Of a stretch of 64,000 nucleotides of DNA, positions 1 through 8,846 are shown one piece after another. The DNA comes from an uncultured Blautia sp. (lineage in GTDB: Bacteria; Bacillota; Clostridia; Lachnospirales; Lachnospiraceae). The stretch's first letter is position 1; every line of letters begins with the position of its first letter. The stretch is taken from contig CAKRMK010000001.1 in the NCBI GenBank assembly GCA_934364795.1, positions 109,906 to 173,905 on the forward strand. The letters run 5' to 3'. Both the position numbers and the translations under genes were made by a program. The notes beneath the pieces are model-generated. The model was not told the DNA's origin. It was given only the letters and a program-made list of their open reading frames with translations, and made no database searches.

Positions 1-1328
1 TATTCATCTTCCAGCTCTCCTATCAAATCGTACTCCAGAGCACCTGTAACCCGTACTCTTGCAAAATCTCCTGTCATAAGAAGCTCACCAGTCTGTACAA
101 AAATATAACCGTCAACCTTAGGCGCATCTCCATAAGTACGTCCAATATAAGCACTTTCACCGGAGATCTTGCCCTCGATCATAACTGTCAGTACCTGACC
201 TACCCGGTTTTCTCCTTTTTCCAGGGAAATTTCCTGCTGAAGTTCCATGATCTCGTCTCTTCTTGCTTCCTTGACTTCCTCCGGGATCTGATCCTCCATG
301 CCTGCTGCCGGAGTATCCTCCTCTGCAGAATACGGGAAAACGCCAAGGCGGTCAAATTCGATCTCATCTACAAACTCCATCAGTTCTTCATGGTCTTCCT
401 GTGTTTCCCCAGGGAAACCACTGATCAGACTGGTACGCAGGAAAATATCCGGGATCTCACGACGCAGCTTGCCGATTATATCAATCAGCTCCTGTTTGGT
501 AGTGCGGCGTCCCATTCTCTTTAGTACCCTGTCACTTGCATGCTGGATAGGAAGATCCAGGTAATGGCAGATCTTCTTCTCTTCCTTCATGGTCTGAATC
601 AGTTCGTCATAAATTTCTTCCGGATAACAGTACAAAATACGGATCCAGCGGATTCCTTTAATCTTGCACAACTCCTTCAAAAGGATATGAAGGGATTTCT
701 TTCCATAAATATCCTTTCCGTATACAGTTGTCTCCTGGGCAACCAGAATCAGCTCTTTTACGCCTTTTTCAGCAAGAGACTGTGCTTCTTTAATAAGGGC
801 CTCCATAGGAACGCTTCTGTAGCTTCCGCGAAGCTTGGGGATAATGCAGTAGGTACAATGCTTGTCACAGCCCTCTGCAATCTTCAGATATGCAAAATGA
901 CCACCTGTAGTCAGCATACGCTTACCTGAAATATCCGGAAGGAAATCAATGCTCTTATATTCTTCAAAATGCCTTCCAGCCTGGGCTTCCTTAACAGCTT
1001 TGATAATTTCGCCATAGGAAGTGGTGCCAAGAATAGCATCAACTTCCGGAATTTCTTCGGAAATCTCTTTCTTGTAACGCTGCGCCATACATCCGGTAAC
1101 GATCAGTACCTTGCAGGTACCTGCCTTTTTCTTCTCTGCCATTTCCAGAATGGTATTGACACTTTCTTCTTTGGCATCACCAATGAAGCAGCAGGTATTC
1201 ACAATAATAACCTCTGCCTCATCTTCATCGTCTACGATCTGGTGCCCGTCTGCGGCCAGCATTCCAAGCATTTCCTCTGAATCAACCAGATTCTTATCAC
1301 ACCCAAGGGAAATGAACAATAATTTCAT
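1..1328 (-). CDS. rimO: Ribosomal protein S12 methylthiotransferase RimO (3' end at window edge)
   Basis: Radical-SAM enzyme that adds a methylthio group to an aspartate of ribosomal protein S12 in the cytoplasm. My reverse translation starts MKLLFISLGCDKNLVDSE. It shows the N-terminal MTTase cysteines (LGCDKN, NTCCF, TGCMAQ), the radical-SAM cluster motif CDKHCTYC near residue 160, and a C-terminal TRAM-like stretch. The visible 442 codons equal the normal family length. The two bases before the window edge read TA on the coding strand, so the stop codon probably lies exactly there. The ATG at 1328 follows rpoZ almost without a gap, so this is the last gene of the yicC operon. The C-terminal end cannot be confirmed. 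Confidence 0.93.
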   Translation of the reverse strand, partial: MKLLFISLGCDKNLVDSEEMLGMLAADGHQIVDDEDEAEVIIVNTCCFIGDAKEESVNTILEMAEKKKAGTCKVLIVTGCMAQRYKKEISEEIPEVDAILGTTSYGEIIKAVKEAQAGRHFEEYKSIDFLPDISGKRMLTTGGHFAYLKIAEGCDKHCTYCIIPKLRGSYRSVPMEALIKEAQSLAEKGVKELILVAQETTVYGKDIYGKKSLHILLKELCKIKGIRWIRILYCYPEEIYDELIQTMKEEKKICHYLDLPIQHASDRVLKRMGRRTTKQELIDIIGKLRREIPDIFLRTSLISGFPGETQEDHEELMEFVDEIEFDRLGVFPYSAEEDTPAAGMEDQIPEEVKEARRDEIMELQQEISLEKGENRVGQVLTVMIEGKISGESAYIGRTYGDAPKVDGYIFVQTGELLMTGDFARVRVTGALEYDLIGELEDE

Positions 1329-1329
1329 A

Positions 1330-1671
1330 TTATTCTGCACTCTCCTGGGTATCTGTATCAGCAGCAATCTCCCCTGCTGCCTCTTCTGGCTGTACAGGAT
1401 CAAGGCCTGCAATTTCTCTTAAATCTTCTTCCTCATGCTTGCCTGGAAGAATCTTAACCTTGCCGTGATATAACTCATCAATGGCAATGGAAAGAGGCTT
1501 TTTGCCCTTTACGTCATCAGCCAGCGGTTTCGCACCGCCGATCAGCTGGCGGGCACGCTTGCTTGTAGCAAGGATCAGGGAATAACGGCTGTTGAGCACC
1601 ATGCTCTCATCGTCGTCCTCATTGTTTGTATTGATTGCTTCGATTAATTCAGAATAAGATGGATGAATCAT
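1330..1671 (-). CDS. rpoZ: RNA polymerase omega subunit
   Basis: Small accessory subunit that helps assemble RNA polymerase around beta'. The 113-residue product begins MIHPSYSELI and carries the omega core with SRYSLILATSKRARQL (about residues 28-43) followed by KKPLSIAIDEL. An acidic Glu/Ala-rich tail of about 35 residues follows, a common extension in Clostridia. The ATG has an AAAGGAG site a few bases upstream. It lies between gmk and rimO in one operon; the omega-gmk pairing is classical. Confidence 0.95.
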   Translation of the reverse strand: MIHPSYSELIEAINTNNEDDDESMVLNSRYSLILATSKRARQLIGGAKPLADDVKGKKPLSIAIDELYHGKVKILPGKHEEEDLREIAGLDPVQPEEAAGEIAADTDTQESAE

Positions 1672-1741
1672 AATATACTCCTTTCAAATTTAAAGGCACC
1701 AGGGCATTTAAAAGTCCTCTTCGTGCCTGAATTTATATGAT

Positions 1742-1760
1742 GCATGCAAAAAAAGCATGC
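1742..1760 (-). other. Small hairpin between gmk and rpoZ
   Basis: GCATGC, seven A, GCATGC: a 6-bp stem directly after the gmk stop codon. On the coding strand the loop is seven T. There is no T-run after the stem, so it is not a good terminator. It may protect the gmk mRNA end or be incidental. Confidence 0.3.
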
Positions 1761-2387
1761 TCATTCTTGTGCAAATGCAGCTGCCTGCTCCTGTGTCTGA
1801 CGGATAAACGCAAGATTTCTCTTCATGGCAAAGTGCTCACTCTGGATAATCTCATGGAGTCTGTCCACAGCCTGATCAAGCTGGTCATTTACCAGAAGAT
1901 AGTCATACTCCTCTACACCTTCAGCCTCCTGTGCAGCCCTTGCAAGACGCTGGTGGATTACCTCCTTTGTCTCTGTTCCTCTTCCCACAAGACGCTCCCG
2001 CAGCTCTTCCATAGACGGTGCAGTCACAAACACCAGTACTGCCTCCGGGAATTTTTCTTTCACCTTACGGGCACCCTGGATCTCAATCTCAAGGATTACA
2101 TCCCTTCCCTGTGAAAGTTGCTCTTCTACATAGGCCCTGGGTGTGCCGTAATAATTCTCCACATACTGTGCATATTCGATGAGCTGGTCCTGACGGATCA
2201 TTTCTTCGAATTCCTCTTTTGTACGGAAAAAATATTCTCTTCCGTCCTCTTCCCCCGGTCTGGGGTTTCTGGTGGTTGCTGATATGGACAATGCATAATT
2301 GTCATATTTCGCCATCAGGCTTTTCATAATGGTACCTTTTCCTGCTCCGGAAAAACCGGAAACCACTACCAAAACTCCTTTATTCAT
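1761..2387 (-). CDS. gmk: Guanylate kinase
   Basis: Phosphorylates GMP to GDP with ATP in purine nucleotide synthesis. The P-loop SGFSGAGKGT sits near the N-terminus, followed by SATTRNPRPGE (GMP binding) and an EYAQYVENYYGTP segment, all typical of Gmk. I place the start at the ATG at 2387 (MNKGVLVVVSGF, 208 residues), not at the upstream in-frame codon at 2438, because AGGGGAGAGGG precedes it and family members start there. It overlaps the end of remA by 8 nt, which suggests translational coupling. Confidence 0.95.
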   Translation of the reverse strand: MNKGVLVVVSGFSGAGKGTIMKSLMAKYDNYALSISATTRNPRPGEEDGREYFFRTKEEFEEMIRQDQLIEYAQYVENYYGTPRAYVEEQLSQGRDVILEIEIQGARKVKEKFPEAVLVFVTAPSMEELRERLVGRGTETKEVIHQRLARAAQEAEGVEEYDYLLVNDQLDQAVDRLHEIIQSEHFAMKRNLAFIRQTQEQAAAFAQE

Positions 2388-2652
2388 GGCCCTCTCCCCT
2401 ACTTTCAAAATCATGTACCTCTGCAAATCTGCGGGCAATGGTGTCCGGCTGGATTGCAGATAAAATCAGAATGTCATCGGAGGTGACGATTACAGACTTG
2501 GTCTTTCTGCCCTGTGTGGCATCCACCAGGGAGTTCGTCCCCTTCACACTCTGAACCATTCGTTTCACCGGTGCGGCATCCGGGTTCACCACAGCTACGA
2601 TTTTCTGGGAATTCACCACATTGCCGAATCCGATATTGATTAATTTTGCCAT
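2380..2652 (-). CDS. remA: RemA-like extracellular matrix regulator (DUF370)
   Basis: A 90-residue DUF370/RemA protein starting MAKLINIGFGN. RemA in Bacillus is a ring-forming DNA-binding activator of biofilm matrix and osmoprotection genes. The conserved stretches IGFGNVV and SDDILILSAIQPDTIARR are visible. Its place between yicC and gmk is the standard Firmicutes order. The role here is inferred from the family; a link to the exopolysaccharide locus in this window is possible but not shown. Confidence 0.9.
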   Translation of the reverse strand: MAKLINIGFGNVVNSQKIVAVVNPDAAPVKRMVQSVKGTNSLVDATQGRKTKSVIVTSDDILILSAIQPDTIARRFAEVHDFESRGEGHE

Positions 2653-2690
2653 GTTTTCACCCTTCTGTCAATATAAAAGATACACCCGGA

Positions 2691-3569
2691 TCACTCTATA
2701 TTCTGGATCTGTTCACGTATTTTCTCGATCTCGGTTTTCAGGTCAATGGCAATATTGGAAATCACAAGGTCACTGGACTTGGACAGGATAGTGTTCGCCT
2801 CGCGGTTCATTTCCTGTGCCATAAAATCAAGCTTGCGTCCAATTCCTTCTTTCTCTTCCAGCATTTTCTTCATACCCTGGATATGGCTGTGAAGACGTAC
2901 TGTCTCTTCATCATTACAGATCTTATCCGAAAATAGGATCACTTCAGCAGCAATACGGGAATCCTCAATCTGGGAATCCTCCAGAAGCTCATGTACCTTG
3001 GCCTCCAGCTTCTCTCTGTAGGCATCTACCACCAGAGGGGAACGGGCCTCTACCTGGCTTACCTTATCATCTAATGCTTCAAGTTTGGCAATCAGATCGT
3101 TTTTCAGATTCTCGCCTTCTCTTGCACGGGCCATGGCAAATTTCTCACAGGCCTCACGAAGGGGAGCCTCCAGGATTGCCCACATAGCCTCCTCATCTAC
3201 TGACTGTTCTTCCATAGTCAGTACATCCGGATAACGGGAAAGTGCTCCTGCCTTTACATCATTCTCAAGGCCGAATTCCTCTGCCATCTGGCGGATATAT
3301 GCCAGATATTCCCCTGCAAGCTCCCTGTTATATTTCAATGCGCCGCAGCTTAAGGTATAATCTTCATATGTGATAAACACATCTACCTTTCCGCGCTGCA
3401 TATATGTCTTCATAAGATTCCGGATAGCGCCCTCCAGGAAAGCAAGCTTTCTTGGCATCTTGATGCTAAGATCCAGATATCTGTGATTCACAGACTTTAA
3501 TTCAACTGTAATCTTCCGTTCTTTTGTGATCACTTCGGCTCGTCCAAAGCCGGTCATACTTTTAATCAT
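2691..3569 (-). CDS. yicC: YicC-family endoribonuclease
   Basis: YicC/YloC proteins are conserved RNases. This 292-residue protein starts with the family signature MIKSMTGFGRAE and contains the C-terminal DUF1732-like region (GRKLDFMAQEMNREANTI) with acidic and histidine residues found in the family. It is the first gene of an operon yicC-remA-gmk-rpoZ-rimO. A strong promoter lies about 110 bp upstream. Length matches the family. Confidence 0.93.
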   Translation of the reverse strand: MIKSMTGFGRAEVITKERKITVELKSVNHRYLDLSIKMPRKLAFLEGAIRNLMKTYMQRGKVDVFITYEDYTLSCGALKYNRELAGEYLAYIRQMAEEFGLENDVKAGALSRYPDVLTMEEQSVDEEAMWAILEAPLREACEKFAMARAREGENLKNDLIAKLEALDDKVSQVEARSPLVVDAYREKLEAKVHELLEDSQIEDSRIAAEVILFSDKICNDEETVRLHSHIQGMKKMLEEKEGIGRKLDFMAQEMNREANTILSKSSDLVISNIAIDLKTEIEKIREQIQNIE

Positions 3570-3673
3570 AGTAATCTCTTTCTGTATTTAATTATTCTGC
3601 CGCTCAAAGCGGGCAGTACCCCCTACGCATGTTACTGTTCACTTTGTTCACGGCAACCTACGCATACAGATTT

Positions 3674-3702
3674 ATTATAGTTCATTCCAAAACCCTAGTC
3701 AA
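3674..3702 (-). promoter_or_regulatory. Promoter of the yicC operon
   Basis: On the minus strand TTGACT (3702-3697), 17-bp spacer, TATAAT (3679-3674). The implied 5' UTR is about 100 nt and contains two GCGTAGG-like repeats. The region also abuts a plus-strand TATAAT at 3719-3724 for the divergent rqcH gene. Confidence 0.8.
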
Positions 3703-3718
3703 ATCCTTTTTTTGCTGT

Positions 3719-3724
3719 TATAAT
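3719..3724 (+). promoter_or_regulatory. Probable -10 box of rqcH, divergent from the yicC promoter
   Basis: TATAAT on the plus strand. Seventeen bases upstream is a weak -35, TAGTCA (3696-3701), which overlaps the -35 of the divergent yicC promoter on the other strand. The two promoters therefore probably compete for RNA polymerase. Confidence 0.5.
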
Positions 3725-3729
3725 ATCTA

Positions 3730-3805
3730 CGAATTGCGGGAGCTGCTTTGCAGCGGAGCAATTCGCAGATATCAAGTTAGGGGCAAAATTCCTTTTGCCC
3801 CTAAC
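3730..3805. repeat. Two successive palindromic hairpins in the rqcH leader
   Basis: First hairpin: CGAATTGC (3730-3737) pairs with GCAATTCG (3758-3765), with an inner GCTGC-TTT-GCAGC stem. Second: a perfect 13-bp stem (3776-3788 with 3793-3805) around a TTCC loop. Neither is followed by a T-run. They lie in the leader of rqcH and may be REP-like repeats or regulatory structures. Confidence 0.6.
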
Positions 3806-3850
3806 ATCATATCATGATATTGAGAATTGATTTGAAAGGAGTTTTTTCCT

Positions 3851-5596
3851 ATGGCTTTTGATGGAATTACCATTGCTGCAATGGTTTCTGAATTAAATAA
3901 GAACCTTTCTGGCGGCCGCATTAACAAAATTGCACAGCCGGAAAGCGACGAACTGCTGATCACTGCAAAAGGGGCAAACGGACAGAAGCGTCTTCTTCTT
4001 TCTGCCAGTGCTTCCCTTCCTTTAATTTATTTTACAGGAAAAAACCGGATCAGCCCTCTTACTGCCCCTAATTTCTGTATGCTTCTTCGTAAACATATCG
4101 GAAGTGCCAGGATCACAGCTATCCGCCAGCCAGGGTTAGAGCGTGTAGTAGAATTTGAGCTGGAACATCTGAATGAACTTGGAGATGTCTGCCATAAGGT
4201 TCTCATTATGGAACTGATGGGGAAACACAGCAATCTTATTTTCTGTGATGACAAAAATATGATTCTTGACAGCATCAAACACGTATCCTGTAATGTAAGC
4301 TCTGTACGTGAGGTTCTGCCCGGACGCCCTTATTTTATCCCTCATACACAGGATAAGCAGGATCCCCTTACCATTTCAAAGGAAGACTTTATGGAAAAAG
4401 TATGCGGCAAATCTACTGCCATTTCCAAAGCACTTTACCAGACCCTCACCGGCCTTAGCCCGGTTATGGCCCAGGAGCTTTGTTACCGGGCTTCTGTTGA
4501 CGGAAATGACCAGGCAGTTGCTCTTGATGCCACTTCCAAAGAAAAGCTTTATCAGGAATTTTCTGCCATGATGGAGCAGATCCGCAGGGAGGAATTTACT
4601 CCAGTGATCGTCTTTAAAGGAGAAGAGCCGGTTGAATACGGAGTTTTTCCTTTTACCCAGTATGGTCAGGGCTTTTCCTGCCAGACCTTTGAATCTGTAT
4701 CGGAAATGCTGGAAACCTACTATGCATCCCGCGATACCATCACCCGTATCCGTCAGAAATCCTCTGACCTGCGAAAAATCGTGCAGACTGCCCTTGACCG
4801 CAACCGTAAGAAATTAAGTCTTCAGCAGAAGCAAATGAAAGATACCGAGAAGAAGGACAAATACAAAATTTACGGAGAGCTGATCAATACCTACGGCTAT
4901 GGCCTTGAAGAAGGATGTAAATCCTTTAAAGCTGTTAATTATTATAACGGAGAAGAAGTCACTATCCCCCTTGACTCTACTCTCTCCCCGCAGGAGAATT
5001 CCAAAAAATACTTTGACCGTTACGGCAAGCTGAAACGTACCCAGGAAGCTCTGGAAATCCAGATTGCTGACACCACCAGCGAAATCGAACATCTGGAATC
5101 CATTTCCAACGCCCTTGATATTGCCTGTGAGGAAAGCGATCTTTCCCAGATTAAGGAAGAGCTGATGGAATACGGTTACGTGAAACGCCATTATGGAAAC
5201 AAAAAGGGTGCCAAAATGCAGGCAAAATCCAAACCCTTCCATTATATTTCCAGTGACGGCTACGATATTTATGTAGGAAAAAATAATTATCAGAATGATG
5301 AACTGACCTTTAAGTTTGCCACAGGAAACGACTGGTGGTTTCATGCAAAAAAAATGCCTGGTTCCCATGTCGTGGTAAAGACAAAAGACGGCACTCTCCC
5401 GGACCGTACTTTCGAAGAAGCAGGAAGCCTGGCAGCTTATTATTCCAAAGGCCGCACCGCTCCCAAGGTAGAAATCGATTACCTGCAGAAAAAAAATGTG
5501 AAAAAACCGGCAGGGGCAAAACCGGGCTTTGTGGTTTATTATACCAACTACTCCCTGATGGCATCTCCGGATATCACTAGGCTTCATGAAGCCTAG
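3851..5596 (+). CDS. rqcH: RqcH-type ribosome quality control protein (NFACT family)
   Basis: NFACT proteins bind stalled 50S subunits with peptidyl-tRNA and direct alanine tailing of the nascent chain; older annotations call them fibronectin-binding protein FbpA. The 581-residue protein has NFACT-N at about residues 1-220 (MAFDGITIAAMVSELN start, LLRKHIGSARI, GLERVVEFE), a helical coiled-coil middle (about 280-430) and a C-terminal NFACT-R domain with DIYVGKNNYQND and WWFHAKKMPGSHVV near residue 495. Family members often carry Asp-Arg where this one has GLER, a conservative change. AAAGGAG precedes the ATG. The stop codon lies inside a perfect 20-bp palindrome. Confidence 0.92.
   Translation: MAFDGITIAAMVSELNKNLSGGRINKIAQPESDELLITAKGANGQKRLLLSASASLPLIYFTGKNRISPLTAPNFCMLLRKHIGSARITAIRQPGLERVVEFELEHLNELGDVCHKVLIMELMGKHSNLIFCDDKNMILDSIKHVSCNVSSVREVLPGRPYFIPHTQDKQDPLTISKEDFMEKVCGKSTAISKALYQTLTGLSPVMAQELCYRASVDGNDQAVALDATSKEKLYQEFSAMMEQIRREEFTPVIVFKGEEPVEYGVFPFTQYGQGFSCQTFESVSEMLETYYASRDTITRIRQKSSDLRKIVQTALDRNRKKLSLQQKQMKDTEKKDKYKIYGELINTYGYGLEEGCKSFKAVNYYNGEEVTIPLDSTLSPQENSKKYFDRYGKLKRTQEALEIQIADTTSEIEHLESISNALDIACEESDLSQIKEELMEYGYVKRHYGNKKGAKMQAKSKPFHYISSDGYDIYVGKNNYQNDELTFKFATGNDWWFHAKKMPGSHVVVKTKDGTLPDRTFEEAGSLAAYYSKGRTAPKVEIDYLQKKNVKKPAGAKPGFVVYYTNYSLMASPDITRLHEA
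5577..5596. repeat. Perfect 20-bp palindrome over the rqcH stop codon
   Basis: CTAGGCTTCA-TGAAGCCTAG; the final TAG is the stop codon. It could form a hairpin at the mRNA end. No T-run follows, so readthrough into the ABC-F gene is expected. Confidence 0.6.
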
Positions 5597-5599
5597 TAC

Positions 5600-5650
5600 A
5601 GCAAATATGCCCCCAAAATGCTTTCTGCAAAATACACCGCAAAATAAAAA
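5600..5650. repeat. Fragment of a dispersed intergenic repeat
   Basis: Contains CCCCCAAAATG-CTTTCTGCAAAATACACCGC. The same words recur at 13,757-13,884 (ATGCTTTCTGCAAAAT, CAAAATACACC-CAAA), and GGGGGCACGCTC-like words at 35,345. It appears to be a partial member of a dispersed palindromic repeat family. Confidence 0.4.
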
Positions 5651-5674
5651 ATCTACAAAGAACAGGAGTTATCT

Positions 5675-7231
5675 ATGAGTATTTTAAATGTTGAACACCT
5701 TACCCACGGCTTTGGTGACAGAGCTATTTTCCACGATGTGTCTTTCCGTCTGTTAAAGGGAGAACACATCGGTCTGGTAGGCGCCAACGGAGAAGGAAAA
5801 TCCACCTTCTTCAACATTGTAACAAATAAGCTGATGCCAGACGAAGGCAAAATCCAGTGGGCAAAAAATGTCCGGGTAGGTTATCTGGATCAGCACTCTG
5901 TGCTTTCCCAGGGCATGACCATCCGTGATGTACTGAAATCTGCTTTTTCCTGGCTTTTCCAGCTGGAAGAAAGAATGAATGCCATCTGTGATTCTCTTGG
6001 AGAGGCTTCTCCTGAAGAAATGGAGACTCTAATGGAGGAGCTTGGAACCATTCAGGATACCCTTACTTTACACGATTTTTATGTAATTGATTCCAAAGTG
6101 GAAGAGGTTGCCCGTGCGCTTGGTCTTCTGGATCTGGGACTTGACCGTGACGTAACAGATTTAAGTGGTGGTCAGCGAACCAAAGTTCTTCTTGCCAAAC
6201 TGCTTCTGGAAAAGCCTGATATCCTTCTCCTGGACGAGCCCACCAACTACCTTGATGAGGAACACATTGCCTGGCTGAAGCGTTACCTTCAGGATTATGA
6301 AAATGCCTTTATCCTTATTTCCCATGACATTCCTTTCCTCAATGATGTAATCAATATCGTTTACCACATGGAAAACCAGGAGCTGAACCGCTATGTAGGG
6401 GATTATGACCATTTCCAGGAGGTTTATGAAGTAAAAAAATCCCAGCTTGAGGCAGCTTACCGCCGTCAGCAGCAGGAGATCAATGAGCTGAAGGATTTCG
6501 TTGCCAGAAACAAAGCCCGTGTTGCCACAAGAAATATGGCAATGTCCCGTCAGAAAAAGCTGGATAAAATGGATGTAATTGAGCTTACAGCAGAAAAGCC
6601 AAAGCCAGAATTTCACTTCAAACAGGGACGTACCCCTGGCAAATATATTTTTGAGACAAAGGATCTGGTAATCGGTTACGATGAGCCTCTTTCCCGTCCT
6701 CTCACACTTTCCATGGAGCGCGGACAGAAAATTGCACTGGTAGGTGCCAACGGTATTGGAAAAACCACTTTGTTAAAAAGCATCCTCGGACTGATCCCTG
6801 CATTAAAGGGAACAAGAGAATTAGGGGATAACCTTCAGATTGGTTATTTTGAGCAGGAAGTAAAAGGGGATAACAAAACCACCTGTATTGAAGAGATATG
6901 GGCAGAATTTCCTTCTTACACCCAGTATGAAGTCCGCTCCGCTCTTGCAAAATGCGGCCTTACCACCAAACATATTGAAAGCCAGGTCCGGGTTTTAAGC
7001 GGAGGGGAACAGGCGAAGGTCCGTCTTTGCAAGCTGGTAAACAAAGAGACAAATGTCCTTCTTCTTGACGAACCGACCAACCATCTGGATGTAGATGCAA
7101 AAGAATCACTGAAGCAGGCACTGCAGGAATACAGAGGAAGTGTTCTTCTTATCTGCCACGAACCGGAATTTTACCAGGATGTGGTTTCACAGGTGTGGGA
7201 CTGCAGTAAATGGACTACGAAGATTTTATAA
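5675..7231 (+). CDS. ABC-F family ATPase (YkpA/YbiT-like)
   Basis: Soluble twin-ATPase protein of the ABC-F class, which acts on ribosomes. It has no membrane segments. First nucleotide-binding domain: GANGEGKST (about residues 37-45), LSGGQ near 162, LLLDEPTNYLD. Second: GANGIGKTT near 360, LSGGEQ near 441, LLLDEPTNHLD. A charged linker (about 250-290, ATRNMAMSRQKKLDKM) joins the two, as in the YkpA/YbiT subgroup, and the C-terminus VWDCSKWTTKIL also fits that group. A housekeeping translation role is more likely than antibiotic resistance, but sequence alone does not decide this. GGAG precedes the ATG. Confidence 0.9.
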   Translation: MSILNVEHLTHGFGDRAIFHDVSFRLLKGEHIGLVGANGEGKSTFFNIVTNKLMPDEGKIQWAKNVRVGYLDQHSVLSQGMTIRDVLKSAFSWLFQLEERMNAICDSLGEASPEEMETLMEELGTIQDTLTLHDFYVIDSKVEEVARALGLLDLGLDRDVTDLSGGQRTKVLLAKLLLEKPDILLLDEPTNYLDEEHIAWLKRYLQDYENAFILISHDIPFLNDVINIVYHMENQELNRYVGDYDHFQEVYEVKKSQLEAAYRRQQQEINELKDFVARNKARVATRNMAMSRQKKLDKMDVIELTAEKPKPEFHFKQGRTPGKYIFETKDLVIGYDEPLSRPLTLSMERGQKIALVGANGIGKTTLLKSILGLIPALKGTRELGDNLQIGYFEQEVKGDNKTTCIEEIWAEFPSYTQYEVRSALAKCGLTTKHIESQVRVLSGGEQAKVRLCKLVNKETNVLLLDEPTNHLDVDAKESLKQALQEYRGSVLLICHEPEFYQDVVSQVWDCSKWTTKIL

Positions 7232-7232
7232 A

Positions 7233-7287
7233 TAAAAAGAAGTGCAGCCGGAAAATTTTTCTTTTTCCCACTGCACTTCTTTTATTA
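7233..7287. terminator. Bidirectional terminator
   Basis: TAAAAAGAAGTGCAG (7233-7247) pairs with CTGCACTTCTTTTA (7271-7284), with T-runs on both strands. It separates the ABC-F gene from the convergent secreted protein gene. Confidence 0.85.
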
Positions 7288-7347
7288 CTGTTCACAGATA
7301 ATGTTTCGCAAGACATTTTGGCGAACAAAATTCTTTCCTGTCAGATT

Positions 7348-8622
7348 TTATCCCACAAACTGAATGGTACCGGAAACAATACCATATGCATTATCCCAGT
7401 CCTGTTCTGGTGTCAGACCAGTTATGTTTCCACTTATTACAATCTTTCTGGAAGCATCAAAAGCAGATGCATCTGCCTTGATTCCTGAATTCGTAGTGAA
7501 ATCATAGGTGCCCCAAACCTTGTCATCCTCATATTTACCAAAGTTTTTCAGTTTGATATTGCTGAACACTGCATTTACAGAGTCTCCATTTTTTCTTGCA
7601 GAGCCCTCCACACGAAGAGCAAGCTGCTGATTTGCCAGATTAGGATTATGGTAGGTTCCTCTTAAAACTCCGTCTATAAAACATTTGCAGGTTCCGTCAG
7701 TATTTACAGTAAGCATCAGATGATAGGTTCTGTTTCTCTCACCAATTCCGATCCACTGATAATCCTGACCGCCAGCATCATTGGACAGAACATTTTCAGT
7801 CATAAAGGTAGTCTGTCCTGTATACGGAGCCTTTGCATGCTCATCATGCTGGATTCCAAAGCTGAAGCCGGCATATGGTGTACAGATTACCATTTTTGCA
7901 TGATAACCGCTTCCAGTTCCAGTCAGGGTAAGATCTGCTTCAATTGAATATTCAGATGAAGTATTTTGAATTGTTCTGTAAACTACCTTTTTTCCAGAAG
8001 TTTTACAGGAAACAGAAGCTGACAGACCTAAATATTTCCCCTTATAAGCCCGCACTTCATAAGTATAGGCATTTCCAGACAATACAGTGGAGTCTGTGTA
8101 AATATTGGCCTGTGAAGATCCAATCTTGCTTAAATTTCCAGAAGCATCTTTGCGATAAATGTAATATCCGTTTGCTCCTGCAACATGGTTCCAGCTTAAA
8201 ACCGCCTTTTTGCTGTTTGTCTTTGCTTTCAGGCTGGTAGGTGCTGATAGATATACAAGGCGCAGTCCACTTTTATTATAACCGCCGACTTTCTTTCCCT
8301 TGTAACCTTTTACTGTATAGGTATACTTATTTCCGCTGGTAACCTTCTTATCTGTGTAAGAAGTAATACTGGATTTCTTCAGGGTAGCAATCTTCTTCCA
8401 CTTTCCATTACCAGTCTTACGGTAAACGTAGTATCCGGATGCACCGGATGTCTTTTTCCAGGTGATCTTCACACCCTTCTTCACTGCCGAAATGCTCTTA
8501 AGAGCTGTGGTCTTTACTGTAGCTGCCTGTACTGTTCTGACATTATTCCAGGAAAATACCGGAACTGCAAGAATCAGTGCAAGTAAAAGCACAGTAATTT
8601 TCTTCAATGTCTTTCCTTTCAT
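7348..8622 (-). CDS. Secreted protein with two FN3 domains and a LamG-like domain
   Basis: Start set at the ATG at 8622 (MKGKTLKKITVLLLALIL, 424 residues), preceded by AAAGGAGGT. The signal peptide probably ends after QAA near residue 34. Two fibronectin type III-like repeats follow (about 38-120 and 125-205), each with the ASGYYVYRK/ANGYYIYRK strand and TYTVKGYKGK/TYEVRAYKGK. The C-terminal half (about 215-424) resembles concanavalin/LamG carbohydrate-binding folds (IEADLTLTG, YHLMLTVNTDG, CFIDGVLRGT). There is no sortase signal. Likely a secreted or wall-associated glycan-binding protein; the ligand is unknown. Confidence 0.75.
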   Translation of the reverse strand: MKGKTLKKITVLLLALILAVPVFSWNNVRTVQAATVKTTALKSISAVKKGVKITWKKTSGASGYYVYRKTGNGKWKKIATLKKSSITSYTDKKVTSGNKYTYTVKGYKGKKVGGYNKSGLRLVYLSAPTSLKAKTNSKKAVLSWNHVAGANGYYIYRKDASGNLSKIGSSQANIYTDSTVLSGNAYTYEVRAYKGKYLGLSASVSCKTSGKKVVYRTIQNTSSEYSIEADLTLTGTGSGYHAKMVICTPYAGFSFGIQHDEHAKAPYTGQTTFMTENVLSNDAGGQDYQWIGIGERNRTYHLMLTVNTDGTCKCFIDGVLRGTYHNPNLANQQLALRVEGSARKNGDSVNAVFSNIKLKNFGKYEDDKVWGTYDFTTNSGIKADASAFDASRKIVISGNITGLTPEQDWDNAYGIVSGTIQFVG

Positions 8623-8746
8623 TTTTTTACCTCCTTTTTGTCCGTCAGGACGTGCATATTGCGGGGATGAAATATGCCGCAAAGCAGAGAATATGTGAAA
8701 TTTGTTTCAAAAATATTTTTTACATACTCCAAATGCAAAATCATAC

Positions 8747-8780
8747 AAAAAGCGGAGAACCCTTTAACAGAGTCCCCCGC
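8747..8780 (-). terminator. Terminator of the EF-G paralogue gene
   Basis: On the minus strand GCGGGGGA (8780-8773) pairs with TCTCCGC (8758-8752), followed by five T. It stands 66 bp after the stop codon. Confidence 0.7.
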
Positions 8781-8846
8781 CTCAATACTTCATTTCACAA
8801 GCCGCCTGCGGAATCTGGACTCATTCCGTTAAACGGATTATACAAC

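Noticed and set aside
4814..5587. 257-residue minus-strand ORF inside rqcH
   Set aside because: It is the antisense shadow of a clearly coding frame, with a Phe/Ile-rich composition typical of such shadows.
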